DNA from: Pontiellaceae bacterium B12227
GTDB taxonomy: Bacteria; Verrucomicrobiota; Kiritimatiellia; Kiritimatiellales; Pontiellaceae
Reading direction: 5' to 3'
NCBI GenBank assembly: GCA_029432775.1
Contig: JAROAZ010000012.1
Span: forward strand, 124,001 to 188,000
Length of the DNA stretch: 64,000 nucleotides
Shown here: in pieces, positions 26,141 through 33,608 of the stretch
How the letters are laid out: every line of letters begins with the position of its first letter
Position numbering within the stretch: position 1 is the first letter of the stretch
Translations under genes and position numbers: made by a program
Notes under the pieces: generated by a model
What the model saw: only the letters and a program-made list of their open reading frames with translations
Databases searched by the model: none
Told to the model about the DNA's origin: nothing

Positions 26141-27325
26141 TTATCCAGTTATCTCGTCTAAATTCACTCTCCAGATGCCGGTCAGCAGTTTCTGCATGAG
26201 GCCGCGTTTTTGGGCTTTGTGTTTGTCTGCCAGCTTTTTGAGCAGGTCGATTTCGTGTTGTGCCGTGTTCAGCGTTTCGGCGATGGCTTTTTGTTCGTCG
26301 AGTGGGGGGAGGGGGATGCTGGAGTTTAATAGTTCTTTGGGACTTATACGCCGTGCTTTTCGTTGGCCTTTGGCTAGGCCAGTTTGTCGTGTGTAATATT
26401 TAGGGCGGATGAAGTAGTAGAGAAGCCAGTTTTTAGAAACTGTGTCCGCGACATCGAAAGCGGGTAAGTCGAGTGTGGACTCATATCCATTGAGTTCTGT
26501 TGGGATCAGACCAAAAGCACCGTTGAGAAAATCGAGTTTGCTATATATGAATTGCCCGGCTTTGCGCTGATAGTATTTGGTTGTTGCACTTCCCTGGCGA
26601 GTCTCGTTTTTGGGAAGCACGCCTTTTCCATAGAGCTTAACGGTTAGTTTCTTTGCGGTGGCCCCGTTGTTGCCGGAAATGCGGCTTTCCGTAAGGATTG
26701 TGCCCAGCTTCACTTTGCGCCAATCAGAATTGTTTTGATTGATGAGTTTGTTGAGGAGCCATTTGAAGCGCTTTTCTTTGGCTTGGGTGAGGCGTTCGGT
26801 GGTGGAGATGGCGCGATCCCAGGTCGACAGCAGATCCGCAATCGCCTTCTGTTCTTCAAGCGGGGGGAGAAGGATGGGGAGATTTTCAAGGGCTGCTTTG
26901 TTAAGCTTATATCTGTTTGCTCCTTGCCGGGTTAAAAAAACGGTTATATCGCGATGTTTAAAATAGATGCTGAACCATTCTGCATTACAGTCATCCGTTG
27001 TCTCTATAATATGGGCGTGATTGTTAACGTTGAATTTGCCCGTGATGAACTGGGATTGATTCTTCTCATTAGGCTTGAGGAAGTGATCCCCATCTTCTCC
27101 AATTAATGCAAATGAGCCCTCAACTAAAAATTCATTGATATAGTCGAGAACGCCAGTAGGACCATAATAGGGGTAGTCTCCTTGGATTAGTCTTCTCTCT
27201 TCAACCGAGATTGGTTTGCGAAGGTCGTTTCTGATACGGCACGCTTGTCCGACGGGAAGTAAATTCCATTTCTCAGGCACCTTTTTTATTCTGCCATGTT
27301 TGAAGAGAAGTTCTCGCTTGCTCAT
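26141..27325 (-). CDS. hsdS: Type I restriction-modification specificity subunit HsdS
   Basis: A 394-residue DNA-recognition subunit with two target-recognition domains. The two conserved helical spacers are plain: LPPLEEQKAIADLLSTWDRA after the first domain (about residue 155) and LPPLDEQKAIAETLNTAQHE near the C-terminus. The first domain covers roughly residues 15-150, the second 200-340. The ATG lies in TAATG overlapping the hsdM stop, the classical coupled arrangement. The recognition sequence would be asymmetric and bipartite; it cannot be predicted by eye. Confidence 0.95.
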   Translation of the reverse strand: MSKRELLFKHGRIKKVPEKWNLLPVGQACRIRNDLRKPISVEERRLIQGDYPYYGPTGVLDYINEFLVEGSFALIGEDGDHFLKPNEKNQSQFITGKFNVNNHAHIIETTDDCNAEWFSIYFKHRDITVFLTRQGANRYKLNKAALENLPILLPPLEEQKAIADLLSTWDRAISTTERLTQAKEKRFKWLLNKLINQNNSDWRKVKLGTILTESRISGNNGATAKKLTVKLYGKGVLPKNETRQGSATTKYYQRKAGQFIYSKLDFLNGAFGLIPTELNGYESTLDLPAFDVADTVSKNWLLYYFIRPKYYTRQTGLAKGQRKARRISPKELLNSSIPLPPLDEQKAIAETLNTAQHEIDLLKKLADKHKAQKRGLMQKLLTGIWRVNLDEITG

Positions 27326-28842
27326 TAGATATCCCTCTGAATTGTGGCGAGTTTTTCAGCCATTTCTTTCCGGACCTTGGAAAGTTCGATTTCGAGGTCG
27401 TCGATTTCCTTTTGCACGGCGTCGATGTCGATTTCGGCCTCTTCTTCGAAGGTGTCGACATAGCGCGGAATGTTGAGATTAAAGTCGTTCTCCTTAATCT
27501 CGTCGGGCGTGGCGCGGTAGGCATATTTTTCGACCGTTTCAAAATCGCGGTACGTGTCGACGATTTTGTTGATGTGTTCTTCGGTCAGGGCATTCTGGTT
27601 TTTTCCAGGCTTAAATTCCTTGCTGGCATCGATAAAGAGCACATCCTTGGTGTCATCAATCGCGCCGCCTTTTTCGCGCCCGCGGTCAAAGATCAGGATG
27701 GCGACGGGAATCGAGGTGGTCTGAAAGAGGTTGCCCGGCAGGCCGATGACGGCGTCGAGCAGATTATCTTCAATCAGCTTTTGGCGGATACGGCCTTCGG
27801 CGGCACCGCGGAACAATACCCCGTGCGGAACCACAACGGCCACGCGGCCCTCTTTTTCGATGGCCGATTCAATCATGTGGCTGATAAAGGCATAGTCGCC
27901 CTTACTCTTCGGTGGCACGCCGCGCCAGAAGCGGTTATAGCGGTCGGCGTCGGCCTCTTCAGCGCCCCACTTATCGAGCGAGAAGGGCGGATTTGCGACG
28001 ACGACGTCAAATTTCATCAGCCGGTCATTTTCCACCAGAGCCGGTGAGGTGAGTGTGTTGCACCATTCAATGCGGGCACTGTCGAAACTGTGCAGGAACA
28101 TATTCATGCGCGCCAATGCCCAGGTGGCGCCGTTGACCTCCATGCCGAAGAGGGCAAAGTTGCGGTCGCCCACTTCCCGTGCGGCTTCAATCAAAAGCGT
28201 GCTTGATCCGCAGGCCGGATCGCAGATGCGGTCGCCCGGCTTGGGTTTGGCCAGTTTGGCCACCAACTGCGAAACCTGAAAGGGAGTGTAAAATTCGCCG
28301 GCCTTTTTTCCGGCATCGGTGGCGAAGCGTTCGATGAGGTATAAATATGTGTTGCCGATCACGTCTTCCGAAACGCGGCTGGGCGATAGATCCAGCTGCG
28401 GTTTGTGAAAATCCTCCAGCAGCATTTTCAGGCGGCGGTTGCGGTCTTTGGTGCGGCCCAGGTTGGACTCGGAATTAAAGTCGATATTGCGGAATACGCC
28501 GTCGAGCTTGGCTTTGTTGGCTTCTTCGACCGCATCCAGCGCTTCGTTGATGAGTTCGCCAATGTTGGCTTCATTCCGTTTTTCATAGAGATCGTAATAA
28601 CCCGCGTCCGGAGGAAGGACAAAACGTTCGCGTTCCAGTTTCCGACGGATACGGGCATCGTCACCTCCATACTGCTTGCTGTATTCCGCATAGTGATCTT
28701 TCCAGACATCGGAAATATATTTAAGGAAGAGCATCACGAGGATGTAGTCCTTATACTGCGCCGGATCGACCACGCCCCGGAAGGTGTCGCACGCCGCCCA
28801 CGCCGCGTTGTTGATGTCTTTCTGTTCAATCGTGGTGCTCAT
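27325..28842 (-). CDS. hsdM: Type I DNA methyltransferase subunit HsdM
   Basis: A 505-residue N6-adenine methyltransferase. Motif I reads DPACGSSTLL (208-217); the usual third Gly of DPxxGSG is Ser here. The catalytic NPPF motif is at 284-287 (VVANPPFSLDKWG). The helical N-terminal domain common to HsdM (KDYILVMLFLKYISDVW) is complete. The frame is open upstream to 28905, but that leader is encoded by a palindromic element. The ATG at 28842 has GGAG 8 bases upstream and starts MSTTIEQKDINNAAW, the normal family N-terminus. It is coupled to hsdS by a one-base overlap. Confidence 0.96.
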   Translation of the reverse strand: MSTTIEQKDINNAAWAACDTFRGVVDPAQYKDYILVMLFLKYISDVWKDHYAEYSKQYGGDDARIRRKLERERFVLPPDAGYYDLYEKRNEANIGELINEALDAVEEANKAKLDGVFRNIDFNSESNLGRTKDRNRRLKMLLEDFHKPQLDLSPSRVSEDVIGNTYLYLIERFATDAGKKAGEFYTPFQVSQLVAKLAKPKPGDRICDPACGSSTLLIEAAREVGDRNFALFGMEVNGATWALARMNMFLHSFDSARIEWCNTLTSPALVENDRLMKFDVVVANPPFSLDKWGAEEADADRYNRFWRGVPPKSKGDYAFISHMIESAIEKEGRVAVVVPHGVLFRGAAEGRIRQKLIEDNLLDAVIGLPGNLFQTTSIPVAILIFDRGREKGGAIDDTKDVLFIDASKEFKPGKNQNALTEEHINKIVDTYRDFETVEKYAYRATPDEIKENDFNLNIPRYVDTFEEEAEIDIDAVQKEIDDLEIELSKVRKEMAEKLATIQRDI

Positions 28843-28870
28843 TTTCTTTTCTCCGTTCTTCGTTCGCAGG

Positions 28871-28956
28871 GCAGGCTGGAAGCCTGCGGTACGTATCGCC
28901 GCCATCCTGGCGGCCTTGTTTGCATAAATGGGTTGGCGGGAAGTTGCCCTCCCGCC
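28871..28956. repeat. Cluster of three hairpin elements upstream of hsdM
   Basis: Three successive perfect stems: GCAGGCT-GGA-AGCCTGC (28871-28887), GCCGCCA-TCC-TGGCGGC (28898-28914) and GGCGGGA/TCCCGCC around 8 bases (28935-28956). They fill most of the 120 bases between the GIY-YIG-like gene and hsdM. They may terminate the upstream transcript, set RNA stability, or be dispersed palindromic repeats. Confidence 0.75.
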
Positions 28957-28962
28957 GGTTGT

Positions 28963-29268
28963 TCATCGCTCGCCGCAAGGTGGGTCGAACTTTGTCCGCA
29001 GCTCTTTTTCAACCCGCATCCGTTGCGCAGCGCCGGTATAATGCGCGGCCACGGTCAGTGTTCGGTAACCCCGTCTCTGCCAGCACGGTTTGCGATCGTG
29101 GTTTTCAACCCGCTCTTTCACTTCCTGTGATTCGCCGATATCGACCACTTTCCATGTCTCTGCTTCGGTATTCCTGCCGAGAATGGAATACACTCCCGAT
29201 GAATTTCGAAGGTTCGAGGTGCTTGTATACGGCCCCTCGAAGTTGTAGCTTCCTATCTGGATACCCAT
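28963..29268 (-). CDS. GIY-YIG-like nuclease domain protein
   Basis: A 101-residue protein. SSGVYSILGRN corresponds to the first (GIY) strand and WKVVDIGESQEVKERV to the second (YIG) strand, where DIG replaces YIG. RKPCWQRRG and the following VEKELRTKFDPPCGE fit the Arg and Glu positions of the fold. The changed core means that activity is uncertain. It lies 11 bases downstream of the one-domain specificity gene and upstream of hsdM, within the restriction operon. It could be a small structure-specific nuclease of the defence island or an unrelated family. Confidence 0.65.
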   Translation of the reverse strand: MGIQIGSYNFEGPYTSTSNLRNSSGVYSILGRNTEAETWKVVDIGESQEVKERVENHDRKPCWQRRGYRTLTVAAHYTGAAQRMRVEKELRTKFDPPCGER

Positions 29269-29279
29269 TTTATACCTCC

Positions 29280-29930
29280 TTAAGGTTCTGGGTGGTTATC
29301 CTTGTCTTCCTGAGGTGTTGCAACCACCTCGGGAAGACGCTCGTTTTCGGCATCAATGCCGGTTCCTGACGCAACCTGCGCCAATATTCCTGAAAGCAGT
29401 GTTTTCTTCTTCTCCCTCAGCTGATCCATGAGCCGTTGCTCCCGGTCGGCCAGCTTGGCAATGGCCGTGATTTCCCGCTGTTTTTTCAGCGGAGGGATAG
29501 GGATTGGCAGGTTGCCAAGGGCTTCGCGGTCAATCATTCGAACGGAGGTGCCTTTGGCGTTTCGGTTAAAATAGGTCTGGGCCGATTGCTGGTTGATGAA
29601 CCAGCAGACATATTCGGGCAGTGCAAGAAGCGGATTTACATCAATACTAAAAAGGGGGGCGGCACAGACGGTGGGTGTGTCAGCATCATGATGGATTGCG
29701 CAGGTGTTGGTGTGTCCTCTGGAGCGAAAGATCACGCTTCCTTCTTGGAGGAGGTAGGATGATTTGATGATACTGGAGTCGACGCGGGATGCGTTGGTGA
29801 TATCGATGAAAAAGGAGTCTGTGATATCCTTTAGTTGGAGGACGGCTACATCGCCATCGGCATCTTCATTCAGTTTGCCCCTGAATGGGTGTCCCGGCTT
29901 TATTTTGGCTATATCCGACAGAAGTTTCAT
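29280..29930 (-). CDS. One-domain type I specificity subunit (half HsdS)
   Basis: A 216-residue protein with a single target-recognition domain. It starts MKLLSDIAKIKPGHPFRGK and closes with the conserved spacer IPIPPLKKQREITAIAKLAD and a coiled-coil-like helix. It is half the length of a normal HsdS, as in systems in which two half subunits dimerise. The frame runs back to 30053, but the ATG at 29930 with GGGA upstream gives the family N-terminus. A full HsdS is encoded further down the same operon, so this gene may offer a second specificity, be an antagonist, or be a leftover. It is the first gene of the operon. Confidence 0.88.
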   Translation of the reverse strand: MKLLSDIAKIKPGHPFRGKLNEDADGDVAVLQLKDITDSFFIDITNASRVDSSIIKSSYLLQEGSVIFRSRGHTNTCAIHHDADTPTVCAAPLFSIDVNPLLALPEYVCWFINQQSAQTYFNRNAKGTSVRMIDREALGNLPIPIPPLKKQREITAIAKLADREQRLMDQLREKKKTLLSGILAQVASGTGIDAENERLPEVVATPQEDKDNHPEP

Positions 29931-30047
29931 GCAGTAATCCCGTTTCTTGATTTGAAATATGCTTAATGCGGGTTGATGCGTCAATGTATTTATTAAATGA
30001 AAAAACGGCGTTACTGCATTGGGAAGCTTTGATTCTTGTCCGAAAAC

Positions 30048-30111
30048 TTCCAAACATTGGAAAAACGCGCGGCCTTCTTGCTTAGATCCCTACAGGTTCC
30101 AATGAATGGAA
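30048..30111. repeat. Two TTCCA-N5-TGGAA palindromes in the divergent region
   Basis: TTCCAAACATTGGAA at 30048-30062 and TTCCAATGAATGGAA at 30097-30111, 34 bases apart, upstream of the restriction operon. Paired palindromes suit a dimeric regulator, but the same motif is common inside genes, so a site-specific operator role is only a possibility. Confidence 0.6.
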
Positions 30112-30296
30112 CTTGGTATTCTTTGTGCCCCTTTGTGTTTTTTTTGTGCATCCTGAGGTTGATTTTTTTTGGTTGCGGCTCTGCTGCACTGTGGTGAAAA
30201 GTAACGCCGCGGGCGCGCTCTATAGCCTCTGTTATGCCGTTAATGGTTCCGTGCGATTTCAGTCACTCTGCAAGTCGGCCTGGCGTTAAAGGATCT

Positions 30297-30315
30297 AAGG
30301 GTTGCCCCTTTTTTT
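30297..30315 (+). terminator. Weak terminator-like hairpin
   Basis: AAGGG-TTGC-CCCTT followed by five further T. A 5-base stem is short, and no + strand gene ends nearby. Confidence 0.3.
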
Positions 30316-30532
30316 CTGACCCACTGTATAACTGTAGCGAGTTTGCTCAAAGCGCATGGATATCACATCGCGATGATCGGAACAGGGCTCGTTGGCACGA
30401 ATTTTCCGAAGGGGAGCGGATAATCCGATGCTTGGTACTTTTCGGGATTCATCAGAGCGGGTCCTTCTGATGCGGGAGGGCTTGAGCCGGGCACTGTGCC
30501 GGTCGATCCGCGCGGCGGTGCAGTCGGGGTGT

Positions 30533-30561
30533 TTGGCAGAATGATGTGGTCTATATACAAT
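30533..30561 (+). promoter_or_regulatory. Candidate sigma70-type promoter
   Basis: TTGGCA and TACAAT are separated by 17 bases, a good match to -35 and -10 elements. The predicted start would fall only about 8 bases before the ATG at 30577, so either the leader is very short or the match is accidental. Confidence 0.25.
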
Positions 30562-30576
30562 GAAATTGGAGTTCTG

Positions 30577-33500
30577 ATGAAACGGATTGAAATCATAGGT
30601 TTGTACTTGTTGCTGGCAGGGTCTTGCGCCTGGGGCGCGGTACTCTTTGAGGCGGACTTTGAGTCGGGCACGACGGCAACCACCGGTACGATTACGTACA
30701 ACGCGGGGTACAATGTTCAGACGCCGGTTACCGGCGGTTCGGATGCGACCCTGGGCGGCCACGTGCTTTTGTCCGATCCGACGTCCGGATCGGCGGCGGC
30801 CACGGATATTACACTGATGCCGACGAATGCGGTCTCGCTGACCGGCGGCCAGTCGGCGGTGGTGTCGCTGGATGTGGTGTGGTGGCGCAATAACGGAACC
30901 ACAAAAAGCCACTATCTGACCGGCTACGATTCCGACGACAACATTATCTTTCAATTCGTGATGGCGGATCTTGGCGAATTCGGAAACGGAGGCGCTGACC
31001 GTCAGCGCCCGGGGTATGCCGACAACAGCGGAAGCCACGCATTCACGGCCGACCAGATTGCATCGGGCGTGAATCCCGGAAGCTATTGGTTCGGTGCCGA
31101 CACCAATCCTGGCGACGGACTCAACGCCTCCAAAGATGCGCATTTTGAAATCACCGTCTCCTCATGGGGCTGGTCTCTTTACACGGTGAAGCAGGACGGA
31201 ACCACGACGGCCCAGACCACCACGCTGCCGACTTACAGCGGCGGAGTCCATTCGGACCTCGCCTATGTCAAATTGACTGGTGAGACTGCTGCGGCCGGGG
31301 CATACTTTGACAACCTCAAAATTGAGTCCGTTTCCGGGGCAGATCTGCTACCGGACATCTGGCTGGATGCGAGTCAGGGGCTCGGGTTGGTTAACGAGCG
31401 CGTGTCCGTCTGGACGAATCTGGCCGCACCGGGCAGCTTCGATGCGGTGCAAACTACGGCATCCAAACGTCCCGCGCTTATGTATGAAACCTGGCCGGGC
31501 CATCAAGTTATTCATTTCGACGGAGTCGACGATATTCTGTCGCTAGCGAACACCGCCGGGAATGCACTTTTCGAAGGCGAAATAACGGTGTTTTATGTTG
31601 GCCGAACGACCGGCGGCAGCTTTAGCGGAACCGGCGGTTTTGTTGGTAACTTTCAGACCGGTTCAAGTTACAAGAACGGCTGGAACCTGCGTGCGCAGTC
31701 GGACGGCTCGTATCACTTTTTGGTCGGCAACGGGGCTTGGAACGATGTGGCAGGCGGAACAGCGCTGCTTGGCGATGATTTTGTATTGCTCAACGGCCGT
31801 TATTCCAATGAAGGCGATGGAACCGGAACGATGGAACTGTTCAGCAGCCTGCTCGAAAATCCGGCAATGCTCTCAACAACTCCCTTCACGCCGAGTCCGA
31901 GCAGCGCGGATATTTCCATCGGCATGTTTTGCGGTTGGCAATCGCTGGCATTCAACCAGGCGGTCGAGTGCGACGTGGCGGAAATCCGCATCTATGGGCG
32001 GGCGCTTTCCGATGAGGACCGCGAAGCGGTTTGGGGCGAGCTTTCGGCAAAATATGCCGTCGCCGAGGAACAGGCGGTTGCGGTGAACAGCTTTACACCC
32101 TCCGGGTATAACGTGCCGGCAGACAGCTCTGTTGAAGTCACCTTTAACATTGCGATGAATCCGGCCAGTGTCTCGAATATTGTGGTCGGCATCGGCGGCC
32201 TGGACGGTCTCCCGGAAAACGGGAACTGGGTGCGGGCCTCCGGACAGTGGACGGCTTCGGCGGGCGATACGGTATTTACTTTTACGGCTGATCCGTCATT
32301 TGAACCCGGCGATCTGGTCATGGTTGAAATTCCCAACAGCGTGGTCTCGGCCGGGGGCACCGCCTATGAAACGACGAGCCGGAAAACCTACGCCTTCATC
32401 ATCGAAAACGGGGTGACCTATCCGGTGACCACCACGCTGATTGATCCGATGGCGATCGTTTATCATGATAACGGCGATGAGCATATCCTTCCGCTCAAGC
32501 TGTTTGTCCCGGACACCGATGAGCCATGCCCGGTTATGTTCTGGGTCAACGGCGGCGGCTGGTCGGGCGGGAACTCCGGCACCTGGGACCGCTCTGCGGT
32601 TGGCGAGGGGATGATGGGCGATTATCTGAGTGAAAAGCTGGGCGTCGCGGTGGCGGACGTCGCATGGCGCAGTTCGAGCAATTCCGAGGGAACCTTCTCG
32701 AAGGTTGTTGTCGATATTGGCCTGGCCGTGGAGTATGTGATCGCTCATGCGGACACCTATGGCCTCGATGTCACCCGGATGGGGCTCTATGGCGGGTCGG
32801 CCGGCACGCCGACCTCTGCGCTGGTGTCCCAGAACAACACCAACATCAACTGCTACATCGGCTTTAACGGTCTGTATGACTTTGTCAACCGCACCGGTAC
32901 GGGGTCATTCGGCGGCGGAACCAGTTTCGAGCAGCATATTCCGAGCTATACCGCGAATTCCGCCGCATTGAATGTGCGCACGAACAATCCGCCCGACTCA
33001 CTTTTCCTGCACGGATCCGCCGACACGACGATCGAGCATGAGCAGAGCGAGTGGTATGAAGCCGCGATTGAAGCGGCCGGAGGGAACGCATCGTCCCTGA
33101 TTTATCGCGATGAAGTCCACGCCTTTTTTAACCCGGGCCGTGCGATGCATTTGCCAACCCTGTATGCATGTACCAAACATCTCAACCGGGTTTTCAACCT
33201 CGGCTACGCAAACTGGGCTCAGGCACACAGCCTTTCAGCAGGCGCGGATGGAAACGACGACGGCGATGTGCTGAGCAACCTCTATGAGTATGGACTGGGC
33301 GGTAATCCGACCAATCCGCTGGATACCGGAATACTTCCAACCTTTGGAAAAAACGGCGAAACGATGCAATACATCTACCCGCGGCGGAAGGCGGAAGACA
33401 GCGGTATAAGCTATTTTGTCGAAGTGACCGATAACCTGGTTTCCAATGTCTGGACCGGTTCCGCCTATACCGAGAGCGGGACGGATGATATCAATGGGGA

Positions 33501-33579
33501 GTTCGAAGCGGTCACCAATAGCATGCTAACGACCGGAACAACGAACCGATTTGTCCGGCTTAAGATCATGAAAAAGTAG
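30577..33579 (+). CDS. Secreted multidomain esterase-like alpha/beta hydrolase
   Basis: A 1000-residue protein. The ATG at 30577 follows GGAG by 6 bases and starts the signal peptide MKRIEIIGLYLLLAGSCAWG; earlier codons in frame are not needed. Two beta-sandwich regions follow (about 22-255 and a LamG-like one at 260-500), then an Ig-like domain (SFTPSGYNVPADSSVEVTF). The alpha/beta hydrolase at roughly 600-870 has NGGGWSGGNSG as oxyanion loop, GGSAG with nucleophile Ser741, Asp816 (HGSADTT) and His848 (DEVHAFF). It probably removes acetyl or other acyl groups from a glycan. The last 100 residues are the C-terminal module shared with the next three genes. Confidence 0.82.
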   Translation: MKRIEIIGLYLLLAGSCAWGAVLFEADFESGTTATTGTITYNAGYNVQTPVTGGSDATLGGHVLLSDPTSGSAAATDITLMPTNAVSLTGGQSAVVSLDVVWWRNNGTTKSHYLTGYDSDDNIIFQFVMADLGEFGNGGADRQRPGYADNSGSHAFTADQIASGVNPGSYWFGADTNPGDGLNASKDAHFEITVSSWGWSLYTVKQDGTTTAQTTTLPTYSGGVHSDLAYVKLTGETAAAGAYFDNLKIESVSGADLLPDIWLDASQGLGLVNERVSVWTNLAAPGSFDAVQTTASKRPALMYETWPGHQVIHFDGVDDILSLANTAGNALFEGEITVFYVGRTTGGSFSGTGGFVGNFQTGSSYKNGWNLRAQSDGSYHFLVGNGAWNDVAGGTALLGDDFVLLNGRYSNEGDGTGTMELFSSLLENPAMLSTTPFTPSPSSADISIGMFCGWQSLAFNQAVECDVAEIRIYGRALSDEDREAVWGELSAKYAVAEEQAVAVNSFTPSGYNVPADSSVEVTFNIAMNPASVSNIVVGIGGLDGLPENGNWVRASGQWTASAGDTVFTFTADPSFEPGDLVMVEIPNSVVSAGGTAYETTSRKTYAFIIENGVTYPVTTTLIDPMAIVYHDNGDEHILPLKLFVPDTDEPCPVMFWVNGGGWSGGNSGTWDRSAVGEGMMGDYLSEKLGVAVADVAWRSSSNSEGTFSKVVVDIGLAVEYVIAHADTYGLDVTRMGLYGGSAGTPTSALVSQNNTNINCYIGFNGLYDFVNRTGTGSFGGGTSFEQHIPSYTANSAALNVRTNNPPDSLFLHGSADTTIEHEQSEWYEAAIEAAGGNASSLIYRDEVHAFFNPGRAMHLPTLYACTKHLNRVFNLGYANWAQAHSLSAGADGNDDGDVLSNLYEYGLGGNPTNPLDTGILPTFGKNGETMQYIYPRRKAEDSGISYFVEVTDNLVSNVWTGSAYTESGTDDINGEFEAVTNSMLTTGTTNRFVRLKIMKK

Positions 33580-33608
33580 CGGCAGGGTGTTTAAAAAAGT
33601 GGAGTACT

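Larger units (their letters stand above)
29931..30576. other. 646-base divergent region between restriction operon and second degradation cluster
   Basis: No convincing gene is present. Promoters for the - strand restriction operon and the + strand cluster should lie here. It holds two TTCCA-N5-TGGAA palindromes, a degenerate repeat of TTTGTG units (30120-30150), a weak terminator-like hairpin at 30297 and a candidate promoter at 30533. Confidence 0.6.

Noticed and set aside
28842..28905. Upstream extension of hsdM
   Set aside because: The added residues are encoded by a palindromic element; the ATG at 28842 has a good ribosome-binding site and matches the family N-terminus.
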